Assembly (NCBI RefSeq): GCF_008801695.1
Contig: NZ_VZPF01000034.1
Span: 1 to 48,589, forward strand
DNA: 48,589 nucleotides
Direction: 5' to 3'
DNA from: Pantoea stewartii subsp. stewartii
GTDB lineage: Bacteria > Pseudomonadota > Gammaproteobacteria > Enterobacterales > Enterobacteriaceae
Position 1 is the stretch's first letter; each line of letters starts with the position of its first letter. A program made the position numbers and the translations under genes. A model generated the notes under the pieces. It saw nothing but the letters and a program-made list of their open reading frames with translations. It did no database searches and was not told the DNA's origin. Shown here one piece after another: positions 1 through 8,818 of this stretch.

Positions 1-127
1 AATGGAGGCGAAGCGCCTCAAGGAGCCATGTCCGGTGTTTCACGCGATAGTGTCCATTAAAAAATGATGGACACTATTTTCCCGGAACCGGAGCCCGCTG
101 CACAGACGGTTTAAATGTGACGCTTAC
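1..127. repeat. End of a repeated mobile element (IS66-like terminus), also the left contig edge
   Basis: These 127 bases are the exact reverse complement of 48463-48589; base 128 is the first mismatch. Read outward from the chromosome, the element starts GTAAGCGTCACATTTAAACC. A GTAAGCG terminus is typical of IS66-family elements (family knowledge). It contains a short inverted repeat, ATAGTGTCCAT/ATGGACACTAT, but no readable gene. Both flanking genes (LacI regulator, IS630 transposase) are cut exactly at its border, so the border is a real insertion point. The rest of the element lies outside the window. Confidence 0.7.
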
Positions 128-245
128 GTACCTTGTCGCGCGTGGCAGGGCGAATGTTGGCTTTGCCGGCCAGAACGCGTGAAACCGTGCTCACCGACAC
201 ACCGCTCAGGGCGGCAATTTCGCTCACTTTTAAGCTTTGTTTCAT
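111..245 (-). pseudogene. LacI/GalR-family regulator, truncated to its DNA-binding domain
   Basis: The frame starts at ATG 245-243 with GAGGG about nine bases upstream. It encodes a typical LacI-type helix-turn-helix (VSEIAALSGVSVSTVSRVL, residues 7-25) and part of the hinge-proximal helix. After about 39 native residues it enters the mobile-element end at base 127 and stops at 111. The roughly 280-residue sugar-binding and dimerisation domain is missing, so repression and inducer sensing should be lost. It is divergent from the MFS transporter and GH31 genes, which suggests it was their local regulator. That the three form one sugar-use locus is inference. Confidence 0.85.
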
Positions 246-270
246 TCTGTGATCGCCCTCAAGTCTGCAA

Positions 271-286
271 ATGAAAAATTTTTCAT
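271..286. promoter_or_regulatory. Perfect 16-bp palindrome, candidate operator in the divergent lacI-type/MFS region
   Basis: ATGAAAAATTTTTCAT is a perfect inverted repeat 26 bases upstream of the truncated regulator start, in the 217-base region between divergent genes. LacI-family operators are palindromes in such places, although they usually have a central CG. A second short palindrome, GCAAGCTTGC, lies near 340. Binding is not shown by the sequence. Confidence 0.35.
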
Positions 287-462
287 AAAGTGCTGAATCG
301 TGTCCTTTCTGGTGTGAACGGACATTTTTGTTGTGCTGCAAGCTTGCCATGAAAAGAGTTGCAAAAAATTGGCTGTACCCACGTTTTGCGCTTTTTTAAG
401 GTCGGGGCAGAGAGAAGTTTGTTCACGGCAACGTGATAATCACTGGCTACAGGAGCGTCATC

Positions 463-1770
463 ATGAGTCTCGACTCAACCTCTGCCCGCAGCGCATCGCG
501 CCCGCTGCGGATCATAAAAAATCTGCGCTGGTGGATGCTGGGCATGTTTCTGCTTGGCGTGACGGTGAACTACATCACCCGAAACTCCCTGGGCATTCTG
601 GCCCCTGAACTGAAAAACACCCTGAATATGAGCACCGAGCAATATTCCTGGGTCGTTGCCGCCTTCCAGCTGGCCTACACGTTGTTTCAGCCCGTGTGCG
701 GTTGGTTAATCGATGTCATCGGTCTGAAGATGGGCTTTCTGATTTGCGCCGTCATCTGGTCGATCACCTGCCTGCTGCACGCCGGGGCGGGAAGCTGGCT
801 GCATCTGGCGCTGCTGCGCTTTGTGATGGGTGCCTCCGAAGCGGCGGCGACGCCGGCCAACGCCAAGGCCATCGGCGAGTGGTTTCCGAAAAAGGAACGT
901 CCGGTTGCGGCAGGCTGGGCGGGCGTGGGGTTCTCTATTGGCGCGATGCTGGCACCGCCCATCATCTATGTCGCCCATATCTCCTTTGGCTGGCAGGGCG
1001 CGTTCCTGCTGACCGGCGGCCTTGGCCTTATCTGGGTCGCGCTCTGGTGGTGGGGTTATCACTCACCGGAACGCCATCCTCGTTTGTCGGATGAAGAGCG
1101 GGATTTTATTACGCAGGACAAGGAAGTCATCGGTGAAAAGTTACCGTTCTTTACCGCGCTGAAAGTCATCGGCAAAGAAAAGAAATTCTATGGCATTGCC
1201 ATTCCGGTCTTTTTAGCCGAACCCGCCTGGGCCGTGCTGAGCTTCTGGGTGCCGCTCTACCTCGCCAATGAACGCGGCATGGATCTGAAACAGATCGTGA
1301 TGTTTGCCTGGCTGCCCTTCCTGGCGGCAGATATTGGCAGCGTGGCCAGTGGTTATCTGACCAAAATCTATGTGCGCTGGTTTGGCTGCACCCGGGTGAA
1401 CTCGATCGTTGCCAGTTCGATCACCGGTGCGGTGCTGATGATCTCGCTGGCGTTAATGACGCTGGTTAAAGATCCCTACCTGGCCATCGCGCTGATCTCC
1501 ATTGGTGGCTTCGGTCATCAGGTGATCTCCTGCATGTTGAGTGCGCTGTTGGTAGAGCGTTTTGATCGCCGCCAGATGGCGACAGTCAACGGCATGCGCG
1601 GATCCTGCGCCTGGATCGCCAGCTTTATCTTCTCGCTGATTATCGGCGTCACCGCCGACACGATTGGCTTCAATCCCCTGTTTATTGCCATGGGTTTCTT
1701 TGACCTGATTGGCGCGGTTTTCCTGGTGATGTTTATCGCCGAACGCCGCCAGAATATTGCTAAAAATTGA
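463..1770 (+). CDS. MFS transporter, anion:cation symporter (ExuT-like) type
   Basis: A 435-residue inner-membrane protein with about twelve hydrophobic segments. It has the N-terminal pattern of the ACS branch of the major facilitator superfamily (VTVNYITRNSLGILAPEL, then GWLIDVIGLKMGF as the loop 2-3 motif). The closest familiar relatives are hexuronate/sugar-acid and glycoside transporters such as ExuT; the substrate cannot be read. I chose ATG 463 because AGGAG lies 8 bases upstream; an in-frame start at 433 has no such site. The GH31 gene begins 10 bases after its stop, so the two form an operon, and the substrate is probably an alpha-linked glycoside or its sugar. Confidence 0.85.
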   Translation: MSLDSTSARSASRPLRIIKNLRWWMLGMFLLGVTVNYITRNSLGILAPELKNTLNMSTEQYSWVVAAFQLAYTLFQPVCGWLIDVIGLKMGFLICAVIWSITCLLHAGAGSWLHLALLRFVMGASEAAATPANAKAIGEWFPKKERPVAAGWAGVGFSIGAMLAPPIIYVAHISFGWQGAFLLTGGLGLIWVALWWWGYHSPERHPRLSDEERDFITQDKEVIGEKLPFFTALKVIGKEKKFYGIAIPVFLAEPAWAVLSFWVPLYLANERGMDLKQIVMFAWLPFLAADIGSVASGYLTKIYVRWFGCTRVNSIVASSITGAVLMISLALMTLVKDPYLAIALISIGGFGHQVISCMLSALLVERFDRRQMATVNGMRGSCAWIASFIFSLIIGVTADTIGFNPLFIAMGFFDLIGAVFLVMFIAERRQNIAKN

Positions 1771-1780
1771 GGGTAACCTG

Positions 1781-4133
1781 ATGAAAACGCTTAAGACATG
1801 GACGCTCCATCAGCAGGCAGCGCACTTCGTCGAACTGAAAACCGAGCAGCGTCACTTTTTACGTATTTACGTATTGGAAAGCGGGCTGATGCGCGTGTTA
1901 TTAAAACGCGACGGGGAGCTGGCATTAAACCGGACCTGGAGCATTGCGCCTCAGGATGATGTGCCCTGGCAGGGGCGCGATCGGGAATCGCTGGAAGGCT
2001 TTTCGTTGCCCGCATTCACCTTTGAACAGGGGGCGCAGTTTGTTCGCTTGGCCACCGACCGGCTGCGCGTGACGGTGCACTCGCCGTTGTACCTTAGCTG
2101 GGAGCATTTCGATGGCACAGAGTGGCAGCCGCTGGCGGCCGATCGTCATACCGGGGCTTATCTGCTGAACATGCATGGCGATGGCGTTGAACATTACCAG
2201 CGCCGTCAGCCGCAGGATCGGGTGTATGGCCTGGGCGAAAAGAGCGGGGATCTTAACCGGGTTAATCGCCGCTATGAGATGCGTAATCTGGATGCGATGG
2301 GCTATAACGCGGCCAGCACCGATCCGCTCTATAAACATATTCCCTTCACGCTGACCCAGCGCGACGGCGTCAGTTTTGGACTGTTCTACGATAATCTTTC
2401 CAGTAGCTGGCTCGATCTGGGCAATGAGCTGGATAACTACCATCTGCCTTATCGCCGCTATCGTGCAGAGGCGGGCGATCTGGATTACTACATGATGCTG
2501 GGGCCGACGCTGCTGGATGTGACCAAGGCGTTTGTGCGCCTGACGGGCCGAACGCTCTTTCAGCCAAAATGGAGCCTGGGCTATAGTGCACTACACCGAT
2601 GCGCCGGATGCGCAACACCAGCTGCTCTCCTTCATCCAGCTGTGCCGTGAGCATGAGATCCCCTGTGATTCGTTTCAGCTGTCATCCGGTTATACCTCGA
2701 TTAATAACAAGCGCTATGTCTTTAACTGGAACTACGACAAAGTGCCCAATCCCGAGGCGATGACCGCCGCGTTCCATGATGCCGGGATGAAGCTGGCAGC
2801 CAATATCAAACCCTGTCTGTTACAGGATCATCCGCGCTATGACGAGGTGGCGGCTCAGGGACTGTTTATCCGCGATTCTGAGCAGGATCAGCCAGAACGC
2901 TCCGTGTTCTGGGACGACGAAGGTTCGCATCTGGATTTCACCCATCCCAAAACGGTGGCGTGGTGGCAGGAAAACGTCACGGAGCAGTTGCTGAAAAAAG
3001 GCATCGACGCGACCTGGAACGACAACAATGAATATGAAGTCTGGGACGGCGAAGCGCGTTGTCATGGCTTCGGCCAGCCGATTGCCATTAAGCATATTCG
3101 TCCGGTCATGCCGTTGCTGATGATGCGCGCCTCGCTGGAAGCCCAACAGCGTTTTGCCCCGGAAAAACGCCCGTACCTGATTTCCCGTTCGGGTTGTGCC
3201 GGTATGCAACGCTATGTGCAGACCTGGAGCGGGGATAACCGGACCAACTGGCAGACCCTGCGCTACAACATCCGCATGGGACTGGGCATGAGCCTGTCAG
3301 GATTGTTTAACGTGGGGCACGATGTCGGCGGCTTTGCCGGGGATAAACCGGATCCGGAGCTGTTTGTGCGCTGGGTTCAGAATGGTGTTATGCATCCGCG
3401 TTTTACCATTCACTCATGGAATGACGATCACACCGTGAATGAGCCGTGGATGTATCCGGAAGCCACGCCAATGATTCGCGAGGCGATTCGCCTGCGTTAC
3501 CGGCTGATGCCGTATCTGTATACGCTGGCATGGCAGGCCAGCGCGCACGATGAACCGATGCTGCGTCCGACTTTCCTGGACCATGAGAACGATGCACGGA
3601 CCTATGATGAGTGCGATGACTTTATGCTGGGACGCGACCTGCTGGTCGCCAGCGTTGTGGAGCAGGGCGCGCGTACCCGATCCGTATATCTGCCCGAGAA
3701 TCCACACGGCTGGTATGACTGGCATAACGGCAACTGGCTGGCGGGCGGACAAACAGTTACGCTGGATGCACCGCTGCATCGCCTGCCGCTGCTGGTGCGC
3801 GCAGGTGCCGCGCTTCCGCTTGGCCAGTGTGAAACCACCACCGATGCGCAACGTGACAACGTGCGTGAACTGCAGGTATGGCCTGCGCCGGGCAACGCCA
3901 CGACCCACGGTGAGCTGTTTGACGATGACGGCGAGTCGCACGGCTGGCGCCAGGGCAATGCACTCTGGCTGAGCTGGACGTTAACCAGTAGCGCGTCGCG
4001 GCTGGATCTGACGGTCGAGAAGCGCGGGGATTATCTGCCAGCATGGCGGGAAATGACGGTTATCTTACCGCCGGGTGAGAAACGTACGTTGTGGATCAAC
4101 GGTGAAATGACGTCATGCTATCGGCTGGCATAA
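1781..4133 (+). pseudogene. Glycoside hydrolase family 31 enzyme, broken by a frameshift near 2585
   Basis: GH31 enzymes cleave alpha-glucosides or alpha-xylosides. The N-terminal beta-sandwich half reads from ATG 1781 (GAGGG upstream) to ...WSLGYS near 2585. The catalytic barrel then continues in another frame as MHYTDAPDAQ... to 4133. Relatives have a GYSGSTM-like junction, so about 11 bases appear deleted (2353 bases + 11 = 788 codons). The catalytic nucleophile Asp in WNDNNEY is encoded at 3021-3023 and the acid/base Asp in WSGDN at 3234-3236, so the active site is intact on paper but separated from its N-terminus. A sequencing error is possible. It lies directly downstream of the MFS gene. 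Confidence 0.85.
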
Positions 4134-4173
4134 GCCGTAACGTGTCAGACCGGTAGGGTTTGTCACAATAACC

Positions 4174-4197
4174 ACCGGCCCACCTGCGTGGGCCGGT
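4174..4197. terminator. Rho-independent terminator between GH31 and ftnA (bidirectional)
   Basis: Stem ACCGGCCCAC/GTGGGCCGGT with loop CTGC, flanked by a T-rich tail on the plus side (TTTGTATT) and by TTATTGTG-type sequence on the minus side. It sits between two convergent genes and can serve both. Confidence 0.75.
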
Positions 4198-4203
4198 TTG
4201 TAT

Positions 4204-4710
4204 TCAGGCTGAGTGCGTTTCAGTGCTCATGCGTCCCAGGTCTTTATCTACCAGGAACAGGCCATTGCCGCCTTCACCGACCATCGCCAGTTTGTCCAGT
4301 ACGGTTTTAAACAGCTTCTCTTCTTCATGCTGTTCCGCAACGTACCATTGCAGGAAGTTGAAGGTCGAATAGTCCTGGGTGGTCATTGCCGCATGGGCCA
4401 GCTCGTTAATCTTACTGGTGATCAGCTTTTCATGATCCAGCGCCTGAATCAGCACTTCGTTCAGTGAATTGTAGGCAACAGGCGGGGCTGCGATGGTACC
4501 CAGCACCGGCATCGCACCGGTATCGCTCAGGTAGTTAAACAGGCGCTGCATGTGTTCCATTTCTTCACGTGAGTGCATTTTCAGGAAGGACGCTGCGCCC
4601 TCATAGCCTTTATCGCTGCACCACGCACTCATCTGTAAATAGAGATTCGCGGAGAAAAATTCCAGGTTCAGCTGGTCGTTTAAACGCCCAGTCATTTCAG
4701 CAGTCAGCAT
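4204..4710 (-). CDS. ftnA: Non-haem bacterial ferritin
   Basis: The 168 residues align along their length with E. coli FtnA (165 aa), the cytoplasmic 24-subunit iron store that oxidises Fe2+ and keeps it as ferric mineral. Ferroxidase ligands are visible: Glu17 in NLEFFS, Tyr24, Glu49/50 and His53 in REEMEHMQ, Glu94 region in HEKLI, and Glu126-130 in [25 protein letters not shown] is nearly identical to E. coli. The start has AAGGA 8 bases upstream. It is a single gene convergent with the GH31 locus. In E. coli, ftnA responds to iron through Fur; no clear Fur box was established here. Confidence 0.95.
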   Translation of the reverse strand: MLTAEMTGRLNDQLNLEFFSANLYLQMSAWCSDKGYEGAASFLKMHSREEMEHMQRLFNYLSDTGAMPVLGTIAAPPVAYNSLNEVLIQALDHEKLITSKINELAHAAMTTQDYSTFNFLQWYVAEQHEEEKLFKTVLDKLAMVGEGGNGLFLVDKDLGRMSTETHSA

Positions 4711-5133
4711 GGCCGCGTCCTTATTTCATTGTAAATAGACAGGTGATAAGTGATGAATTATGCATCAGGCTAATAAGAAATGTGAAGCGTTTTGTTAAAA
4801 AAATACCATTTTATCTGATTGATTTAAAAAGAATTATTTCAACTCTTGAATGCGAGCAATTATCATTGTGGTCTGCTTTTCTGCCTGTGTCTGAGCCAGG
4901 TTGTGCCGGACGCGCGGGCGTGAAGGCGGTTTATCCAGTCGGCCCGGATCCGTCAGTGGACCGCGTTCTGCGGCGTTCTGCTACTGTCCGGCAACCGCTT
5001 TTTCCCGTCCCGGTGATAAGGTAAGGCCATAATCGCGTCAGGAAGCATGAGCAGCATTACACTGGTGTGCCTGGCCGGGGTTTACTATGCGGAGCGGGGC
5101 CTGTGTCTTCGCACGAAAGAGGATGGCGTAAAA
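4711..5133. other. Intergenic region, ftnA promoter side and leader of the pentapeptide gene
   Basis: The first 150 bases are AT-rich (TTAAAAAAATACC, ATTTAAAAAGAATTATTTC) and must hold the ftnA promoter on the minus strand. AGCAATTATCATTGTG near 4856 has the ATTATCATT core seen in Fur boxes but is not a full match. From about 4910 the sequence becomes GC-rich with no convincing gene. An in-frame upstream start for the pentapeptide gene exists at 5047 but lacks repeat-type sequence. Confidence 0.4.
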
Positions 5134-5733
5134 ATGCAATCTTTGGAAAGCAACACTGAATACTATGATGCGTGTTTTACCACCTGCGATCTCAGCGAAC
5201 GGGTGCTCACGCAGGCGCATTTTGAAGACTGTGAATTTACGCACGTTAACTTTACCTCGGCGCGCTTTTCAGCCTGTAAATTCATTAACTGCGTCTTTAC
5301 GCACTGTAACCTCAGTCTGGTCGATCCGTCCGGCACCCGCTTCTTTGGCGTTCACTTTAACGACTGCAAGCTGACCGGCATGGACTGGACGAAAGCCTGG
5401 TGGCCTGATTTTTACCTGGACCATGAATTGCACTTTTCAACGTGTATCCTGACCAGCGGATCGTTTTTTGGTCTGCGGCTACACGGCGTGAAAATGGAAG
5501 GATGCAAACTGATCGAGGTGGATTTCAGAGAGTGCGATTTAACGGGTGCCACGCTGACCGAATGTGACATGACGGGCAGCCTGTTTCATCACACCGTGCT
5601 GCGCGGGGCCGATCTGACGGAATCCTGGCATTACGCCATCAACATCTTTAACAACACAGTCGAAAAAGCCCGCTTTTCGCGGCTGGAGGCGGTTTGCCTG
5701 CTGGAAAGTCTGGGCATTGAGCTGGTGGATTAA
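5134..5733 (+). CDS. Pentapeptide-repeat protein
   Basis: The 199-residue protein is built of A(D/N)LXX-like five-residue steps, for example CDLSER, AHFEDCEF, VNFTSARF, CKFINCVF, CNLSLVD, CDLTGATLTECDM and GADLTES. Such repeats fold into a right-handed quadrilateral beta-helix that can mimic DNA; Qnr and McbG proteins of this fold protect gyrase. There is a central break around the WTKAWWPDFYLDHE segment, as Qnr-type proteins have a loop. I chose ATG 5134 because an AGAGGA site lies about 10 bases upstream and the residues from an upstream start at 5047 show no repeats. The specific function is unknown; it is chromosomal, just upstream of prfC. Confidence 0.8.
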   Translation: MQSLESNTEYYDACFTTCDLSERVLTQAHFEDCEFTHVNFTSARFSACKFINCVFTHCNLSLVDPSGTRFFGVHFNDCKLTGMDWTKAWWPDFYLDHELHFSTCILTSGSFFGLRLHGVKMEGCKLIEVDFRECDLTGATLTECDMTGSLFHHTVLRGADLTESWHYAINIFNNTVEKARFSRLEAVCLLESLGIELVD

Positions 5734-6080
5734 CCCGCTGGCGAGGCGGCGGGATGAATACCGTAAAGACGGGAGAAAACCCGGCGTCATTTCCCCCGCG
5801 TTGGCTTCACCAGCAGCCATCTGCTGCACGGTGACCCGCTGTTTGCCCGTGGCGCGACTTTCTCTTCCGTCCGCTGTAGGCCAATAGCGCAAAATATTGT
5901 ATGCTATGCCGCCTTAAAGTTGACCAGGTAACCGGAATCACGCCAATGTAACTTTGCGCTCATCCCGCGACGACAGAAAGTCGCATCTGGCACCGTTTAC
6001 TCGCCGGTAAAATTCTGCCGGCCACCGTGATTTATCTGCTGCGCCTGAGAGTGCGTGGCTACGTTGAGAAGAATTCACTC
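5734..6080 (+). promoter_or_regulatory. Original host prfC promoter and leader, now disconnected
   Basis: 347 bases without a gene lead to the host prfC start at 6081. A candidate -10, TATGCT, occurs at about 5900 (ATTGTATGCTATGCC), giving a leader of roughly 170 bases. Because the prophage entered at prfC codon ~20, transcription from here now yields only the 28-codon remnant. Confidence 0.45.
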
Positions 6081-6167
6081 ATGTCTAATCCCTTTTTAGA
6101 AGAGGTGGCACGCCGCCGCACCTTCGCGATTATCTCGCACCCCCACGAATCCCCCCTCATTAAGTAA
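6081..6167 (+). pseudogene. prfC: Stranded host 5' end of prfC (28 codons)
   Basis: ATG 6081 opens [21 protein letters not shown], the expected start of release factor 3. It then crosses the phage junction into HESPLIK and a TAA at 6165-6167. The G1 loop (DAGKTT) and everything after it are lost. The rest of prfC continues after the prophage at 45097, with a different N-terminus. The two starts share TFAIISHP and the DNA ATCTCGCACCC. Confidence 0.9.
6132..6142. repeat. attL core
   Basis: ATCTCGCACCC is the longest exact match between the two prfC 5' ends. Left of it the host codons read TFAIISHP; right of it the phage sequence begins. Crossover occurred somewhere within this 11-base block. 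Confidence 0.85.
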
Positions 6168-6304
6168 AATAAAAACCTGTCAGATTTTTCAAACTCCTTT
6201 CACAAATCACCTGCCATTCCTGCTGCATCAACGATTCATTACTTTAATCCGCTTTAACTCCTTTCAATTGATCACGCTTTAATGCGATTGCTTTTAGCAA
6301 AATT

Positions 6305-6362
6305 CTGTACATGCGCTTGTACATAATGTACAAACCGAAGATGATTTTTTAAGTTTGTACAA
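6305..6362. promoter_or_regulatory. Cluster of TTGTACA repeats beside attL and int, candidate integrase arm or operator sites
   Basis: Four copies are present: CTGTACAT at 6305, the perfect palindrome TTGTACA-TAA-TGTACAA at 6317-6333 (two half-sites), and TTGTACAA at 6355-6362, which runs into the integrase ribosome-binding site AAGGTGG. The same motif recurs at the other end of the prophage (45034-45081). Placement near both att sites suggests arm-type integrase binding; overlap with the int leader suggests autoregulation. Neither is shown. Confidence 0.55.
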
Positions 6363-6370
6363 GGTGGTTT

Positions 6371-7576
6371 ATGGCGCTGTCTGATACATGGTTGCGTTCG
6401 GTCTCAGGGAAGGAACGCGATAAGGTAATGGTAAAATCCGATCGTGACGGCCTATCTGTCAGAGTGTCACCGAAAGGACGTGTTGTGTTTCAATATCGTT
6501 ATCAGTGGGCCGGGAAAGGCGAGCGTATCGATATTGGTTCTTATCCTGCTACCGGGCTCAAAGAGGCTCGCGATGAAGTGATCCGGTTGCGTGGTGAGCT
6601 GGAAGCTAACCGAAATCCCAAGTTGGTCAGGATGGCTGAAAAACGGCGTGCTACGGGCGCGTTAACCGTTGAATCTGTGATCAGAGCTTGGTATGACACC
6701 TACTGTCTGAAAAATAAGAAAGGCGCGGAACAAATACTCAGATCTTTCGAAATTCACCTGTTCCCCAAAATTGGCAATTTGCCGCATGACATTGCCAGCC
6801 TTCACGATTGGCTGGAAGTACTGGAGCCAATCAGCGATCGGTTGCCTGGAATAGCTGATAGGCTACTGGTGAATGCAAAGCAGGCTCACGTATGGGCTTT
6901 CAAAAGAAAGCTGGTGGAGAATCGGCCTTTATCCGATATAACCAGCAAAGATATGGACATCAAAAAAGGTCAGGGTGAAAGATTCCTGAGCCATGAAGAA
7001 ATCAAGATTCTATACGGTGCTGTTGATGGCTCCCGCTTAGTCCCCAAATACAGAGTCTTTATTAAGCTGCTGCTGCACTTTGGTTGTCGGCCTGCTGAGC
7101 TGATTGGGGCCAGAGTGAGTGATTTCGACCTGAGCAGCAAGGTATGGACGGTTCCAGCTGAGCGGCATAAAACGGGGGCGGTAACTGGGAAGCCACTCAA
7201 GCGCCCAATTATCGGGCCAGTCGAAGAGTTAGTGAAGTATGCCATTTCCATGAATAATGGCTCAGCTATGGTATTCACGAAAGAGAATAGCCGGGAGCCG
7301 GTTGGCAGATCATCATTACAGTCATTACCGTATAACCTGACGAAATATGCGTGGCGGCGGCTGGGGTATCAGTTCCCACACTGGTCACTGTACGATTTGA
7401 GAAGAACGGCGAGAACAAATTTTTCTGATCTGACAGAGCCACACGTTGCTGAAATAATGCTCGGCCATAAACTGCCAGGTGTCTGGCAAGTTTATGACAA
7501 GAGCGATTATATGGAAGAACAACGCAAAGCCTATCAGGCATGGTGGGATCGGGTGGAATCTCTCGTTACTGGATAA
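6371..7576 (+). CDS. int: Tyrosine recombinase integrase (P4-type, DUF4102 N-terminus), prfC-specific
   Basis: 401 residues. The N-terminal arm-binding DUF4102-like domain reads DGLSVRVSPKGRVVFQYRYQ...IGSYPATGLKEARDE. A central core-binding region and a C-terminal catalytic domain follow. Catalytic residues are visible: Arg in GCRPAELIGARVSD, Lys in RHKTG, DLRRT (Asp in place of the usual His before L-R-R), His in MLGHKLPG and the nucleophile Tyr in VYDKSDY. AAGGTGG lies 6 bases before ATG. It stands next to attL and reads into the prophage, convergent with the excisionase-like gene, with an 11-base overlap. It most likely carries out integration at prfC, as the SXT-type integrases do (known family behaviour). 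Confidence 0.92.
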   Translation: MALSDTWLRSVSGKERDKVMVKSDRDGLSVRVSPKGRVVFQYRYQWAGKGERIDIGSYPATGLKEARDEVIRLRGELEANRNPKLVRMAEKRRATGALTVESVIRAWYDTYCLKNKKGAEQILRSFEIHLFPKIGNLPHDIASLHDWLEVLEPISDRLPGIADRLLVNAKQAHVWAFKRKLVENRPLSDITSKDMDIKKGQGERFLSHEEIKILYGAVDGSRLVPKYRVFIKLLLHFGCRPAELIGARVSDFDLSSKVWTVPAERHKTGAVTGKPLKRPIIGPVEELVKYAISMNNGSAMVFTKENSREPVGRSSLQSLPYNLTKYAWRRLGYQFPHWSLYDLRRTARTNFSDLTEPHVAEIMLGHKLPGVWQVYDKSDYMEEQRKAYQAWWDRVESLVTG

Positions 7577-7760
7577 CTCCGGCGAACCTGTGAATTTTAT
7601 GTGCCGCCCATTTGTTCGGGCAGGATTTTATATCCGGATCCGGGAACTCTGGGCGGTACTTCTGGCCGGTTTTACCGTTGATGCTGTTCCAGCGCAGCAC
7701 CGTTGACACCGAAACTCCGCAGTAATCGGCCACCTGCTTTGTTGTCATTAAATCGCTCAT
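7566..7760 (-). CDS. xis: Excisionase/AlpA-like helix-turn-helix protein
   Basis: 64 residues beginning MSDLMTTKQVADYCGVSVST. This is the winged helix-turn-helix start of MerR/AlpA-type DNA-binding proteins, followed by a basic, proline-containing tail (KYRPEFPDPDIKSCPNKWAA). Proteins of this size beside an integrase usually bend attP DNA and direct excision. It overlaps the 3' end of int in convergent orientation and is the last gene of the leftward operon controlled by cI, so it would be made on induction. AlpA-type transcriptional activation of int is the alternative. Confidence 0.75.
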   Translation of the reverse strand: MSDLMTTKQVADYCGVSVSTVLRWNSINGKTGQKYRPEFPDPDIKSCPNKWAAHKIHRFAGVIQ

Positions 7761-7767
7761 ATGTACC

Positions 7768-7914
7768 TCACACTACGCTCAGGCCACGGCAGTGGCACCA
7801 CACATCAAACATCCGCTTAACCACTTCCCGGCAGTAAAAGCCGTCACAATCTCGCGTCAGGTCGTAGCGGTTTCCGTACCGCTTGCGAACCCACATTTCA
7901 AAAGCCTTGTTCAT
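7768..7914 (-). CDS. Small conserved phage protein of the early left operon (48 aa)
   Basis: ATG 7914-7912 follows GGGAG by 7 bases and overlaps the stop of the upstream gene by four bases (ATGA). The product starts MNKAFEMWVRKRYGNRYDL and ends CHCRGLSVV. It is basic and aromatic with three cysteines and resembles small accessory proteins seen in early operons of many lambdoid phages. No function can be assigned. Its stop is 8 bases before the excisionase start, consistent with co-transcription. Confidence 0.7.
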   Translation of the reverse strand: MNKAFEMWVRKRYGNRYDLTRDCDGFYCREVVKRMFDVWCHCRGLSVV

Positions 7915-8228
7915 CCGATTGCTCCCGTAGATAACGTGGTCACGATCGCGTGCTGTTCTTTTGGGAACACGATAAACATTGCTCGCCCGCTACTCAGCGT
8001 ATAACCGCCGGCGCGGTCGGCCGCAGCAGCTGAAGCACAACATCTGCGAGAGTGGCCTCTTTGGTTAAAATCGAACAACCATGAACTGTCTATTTCCGCG
8101 ATCATGTCTCCGGCATCGCCGCCAATACGCTCGATATAACGTTCGAGCGCGTGAACTGTGATCAGATAATGGCGATGGCGAATGCGGCCTGACGCTACCA
8201 TCTTGGGTTCTGGGGCGTGGCTAATCAT
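7911..8228 (-). CDS. Hypothetical phage protein (105 aa)
   Basis: Not recognised. The N-terminal half holds LITVHALERYIERIGGDAGDM, with an HAxERxxER pattern reminiscent of small RNase-like or DUF4258-type folds. The C-terminal half holds GGYTLSSGRAMFIVFP, which reads as beta strands. The middle HSRRCCASAAAADR is low in order. It overlaps both neighbours by four bases, so translation is coupled in the left operon. The RNase resemblance is only a visual hint. Confidence 0.65.
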   Translation of the reverse strand: MISHAPEPKMVASGRIRHRHYLITVHALERYIERIGGDAGDMIAEIDSSWLFDFNQRGHSRRCCASAAAADRAGGYTLSSGRAMFIVFPKEQHAIVTTLSTGAIG

Positions 8229-8818
8229 TTCACTTTCACCTCAATACCTGCGATAACGCAATTACGCTCGATCGCTTCTTTCACCCATCGGCGATAGGTT
8301 TCAGGGTGGAAAACCTCACTCTTACCTGTACCGCTCCAGAATGCCTTCGAGCTGGCATCGGGCAGGTTTATCGTCAGAGTTTTGGCTGTGGCCGCCACCG
8401 ATGAGACAGAGGGCAGCATTGCTTTAAACGCTTCAATGCTGGCGTCACGCTTCATGCGTTCCTCTGGGGTCATGGCGTCAATTTCAGCGTAATAGTCGTC
8501 GCGACGTTGCAGTGCAGTAAGCAATGTCTCTGTTTTACAGCCTTTTCCGATAATCAGACCGGGTTTTAATTCAACGGTGCAGGGTAACAACTTTGGATAC
8601 TCGGGTTGCTTATGGGCTCGCAGACGTTCGATCTCTGCTGCCATGTAGTAGCCGGTTTTGCTCCAGGTATCGACAGCATCCCCCGTCATATCCGGTTCCA
8701 TTGTTGCCATTAAAACAGCATCGCGGTAGTCACTGCTGCCGCTGGTTATTGCGACGGCGTAGGTATCGCTATTTTCTCGTTTGTGAATAATCACCACGGG
8801 GTTCTGAATTTTGCTCAC
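8225..8818 (-). CDS. Hypothetical phage protein of the Ea8.5-like early-region kind (197 aa)
   Basis: Not assigned. Residues 1-70 form a mixed segment (VVIIHKRENSDTYAVAITSG, with YYMAAEIERLRAHK). Residues 100-140 are a charged helix (RRDDYYAEIDAMTPEERMKR), a sequence type common in early-region proteins of lambdoid phages. The last 60 residues (HPETYRRWVKEAIERNCVIA) look like a separate small domain. The composition suggests a mosaic of early-region domains. It is coupled to both neighbours by 4-base overlaps. Confidence 0.7.
   Translation of the reverse strand: MSKIQNPVVIIHKRENSDTYAVAITSGSSDYRDAVLMATMEPDMTGDAVDTWSKTGYYMAAEIERLRAHKQPEYPKLLPCTVELKPGLIIGKGCKTETLLTALQRRDDYYAEIDAMTPEERMKRDASIEAFKAMLPSVSSVAATAKTLTINLPDASSKAFWSGTGKSEVFHPETYRRWVKEAIERNCVIAGIEVKVK

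Noticed and set aside
4569..5024. Plus-strand frame across the ftnA 5' end and promoter region
   Set aside because: Composition unlike a protein; it would cover the ftnA promoter, and no homology pattern is seen.
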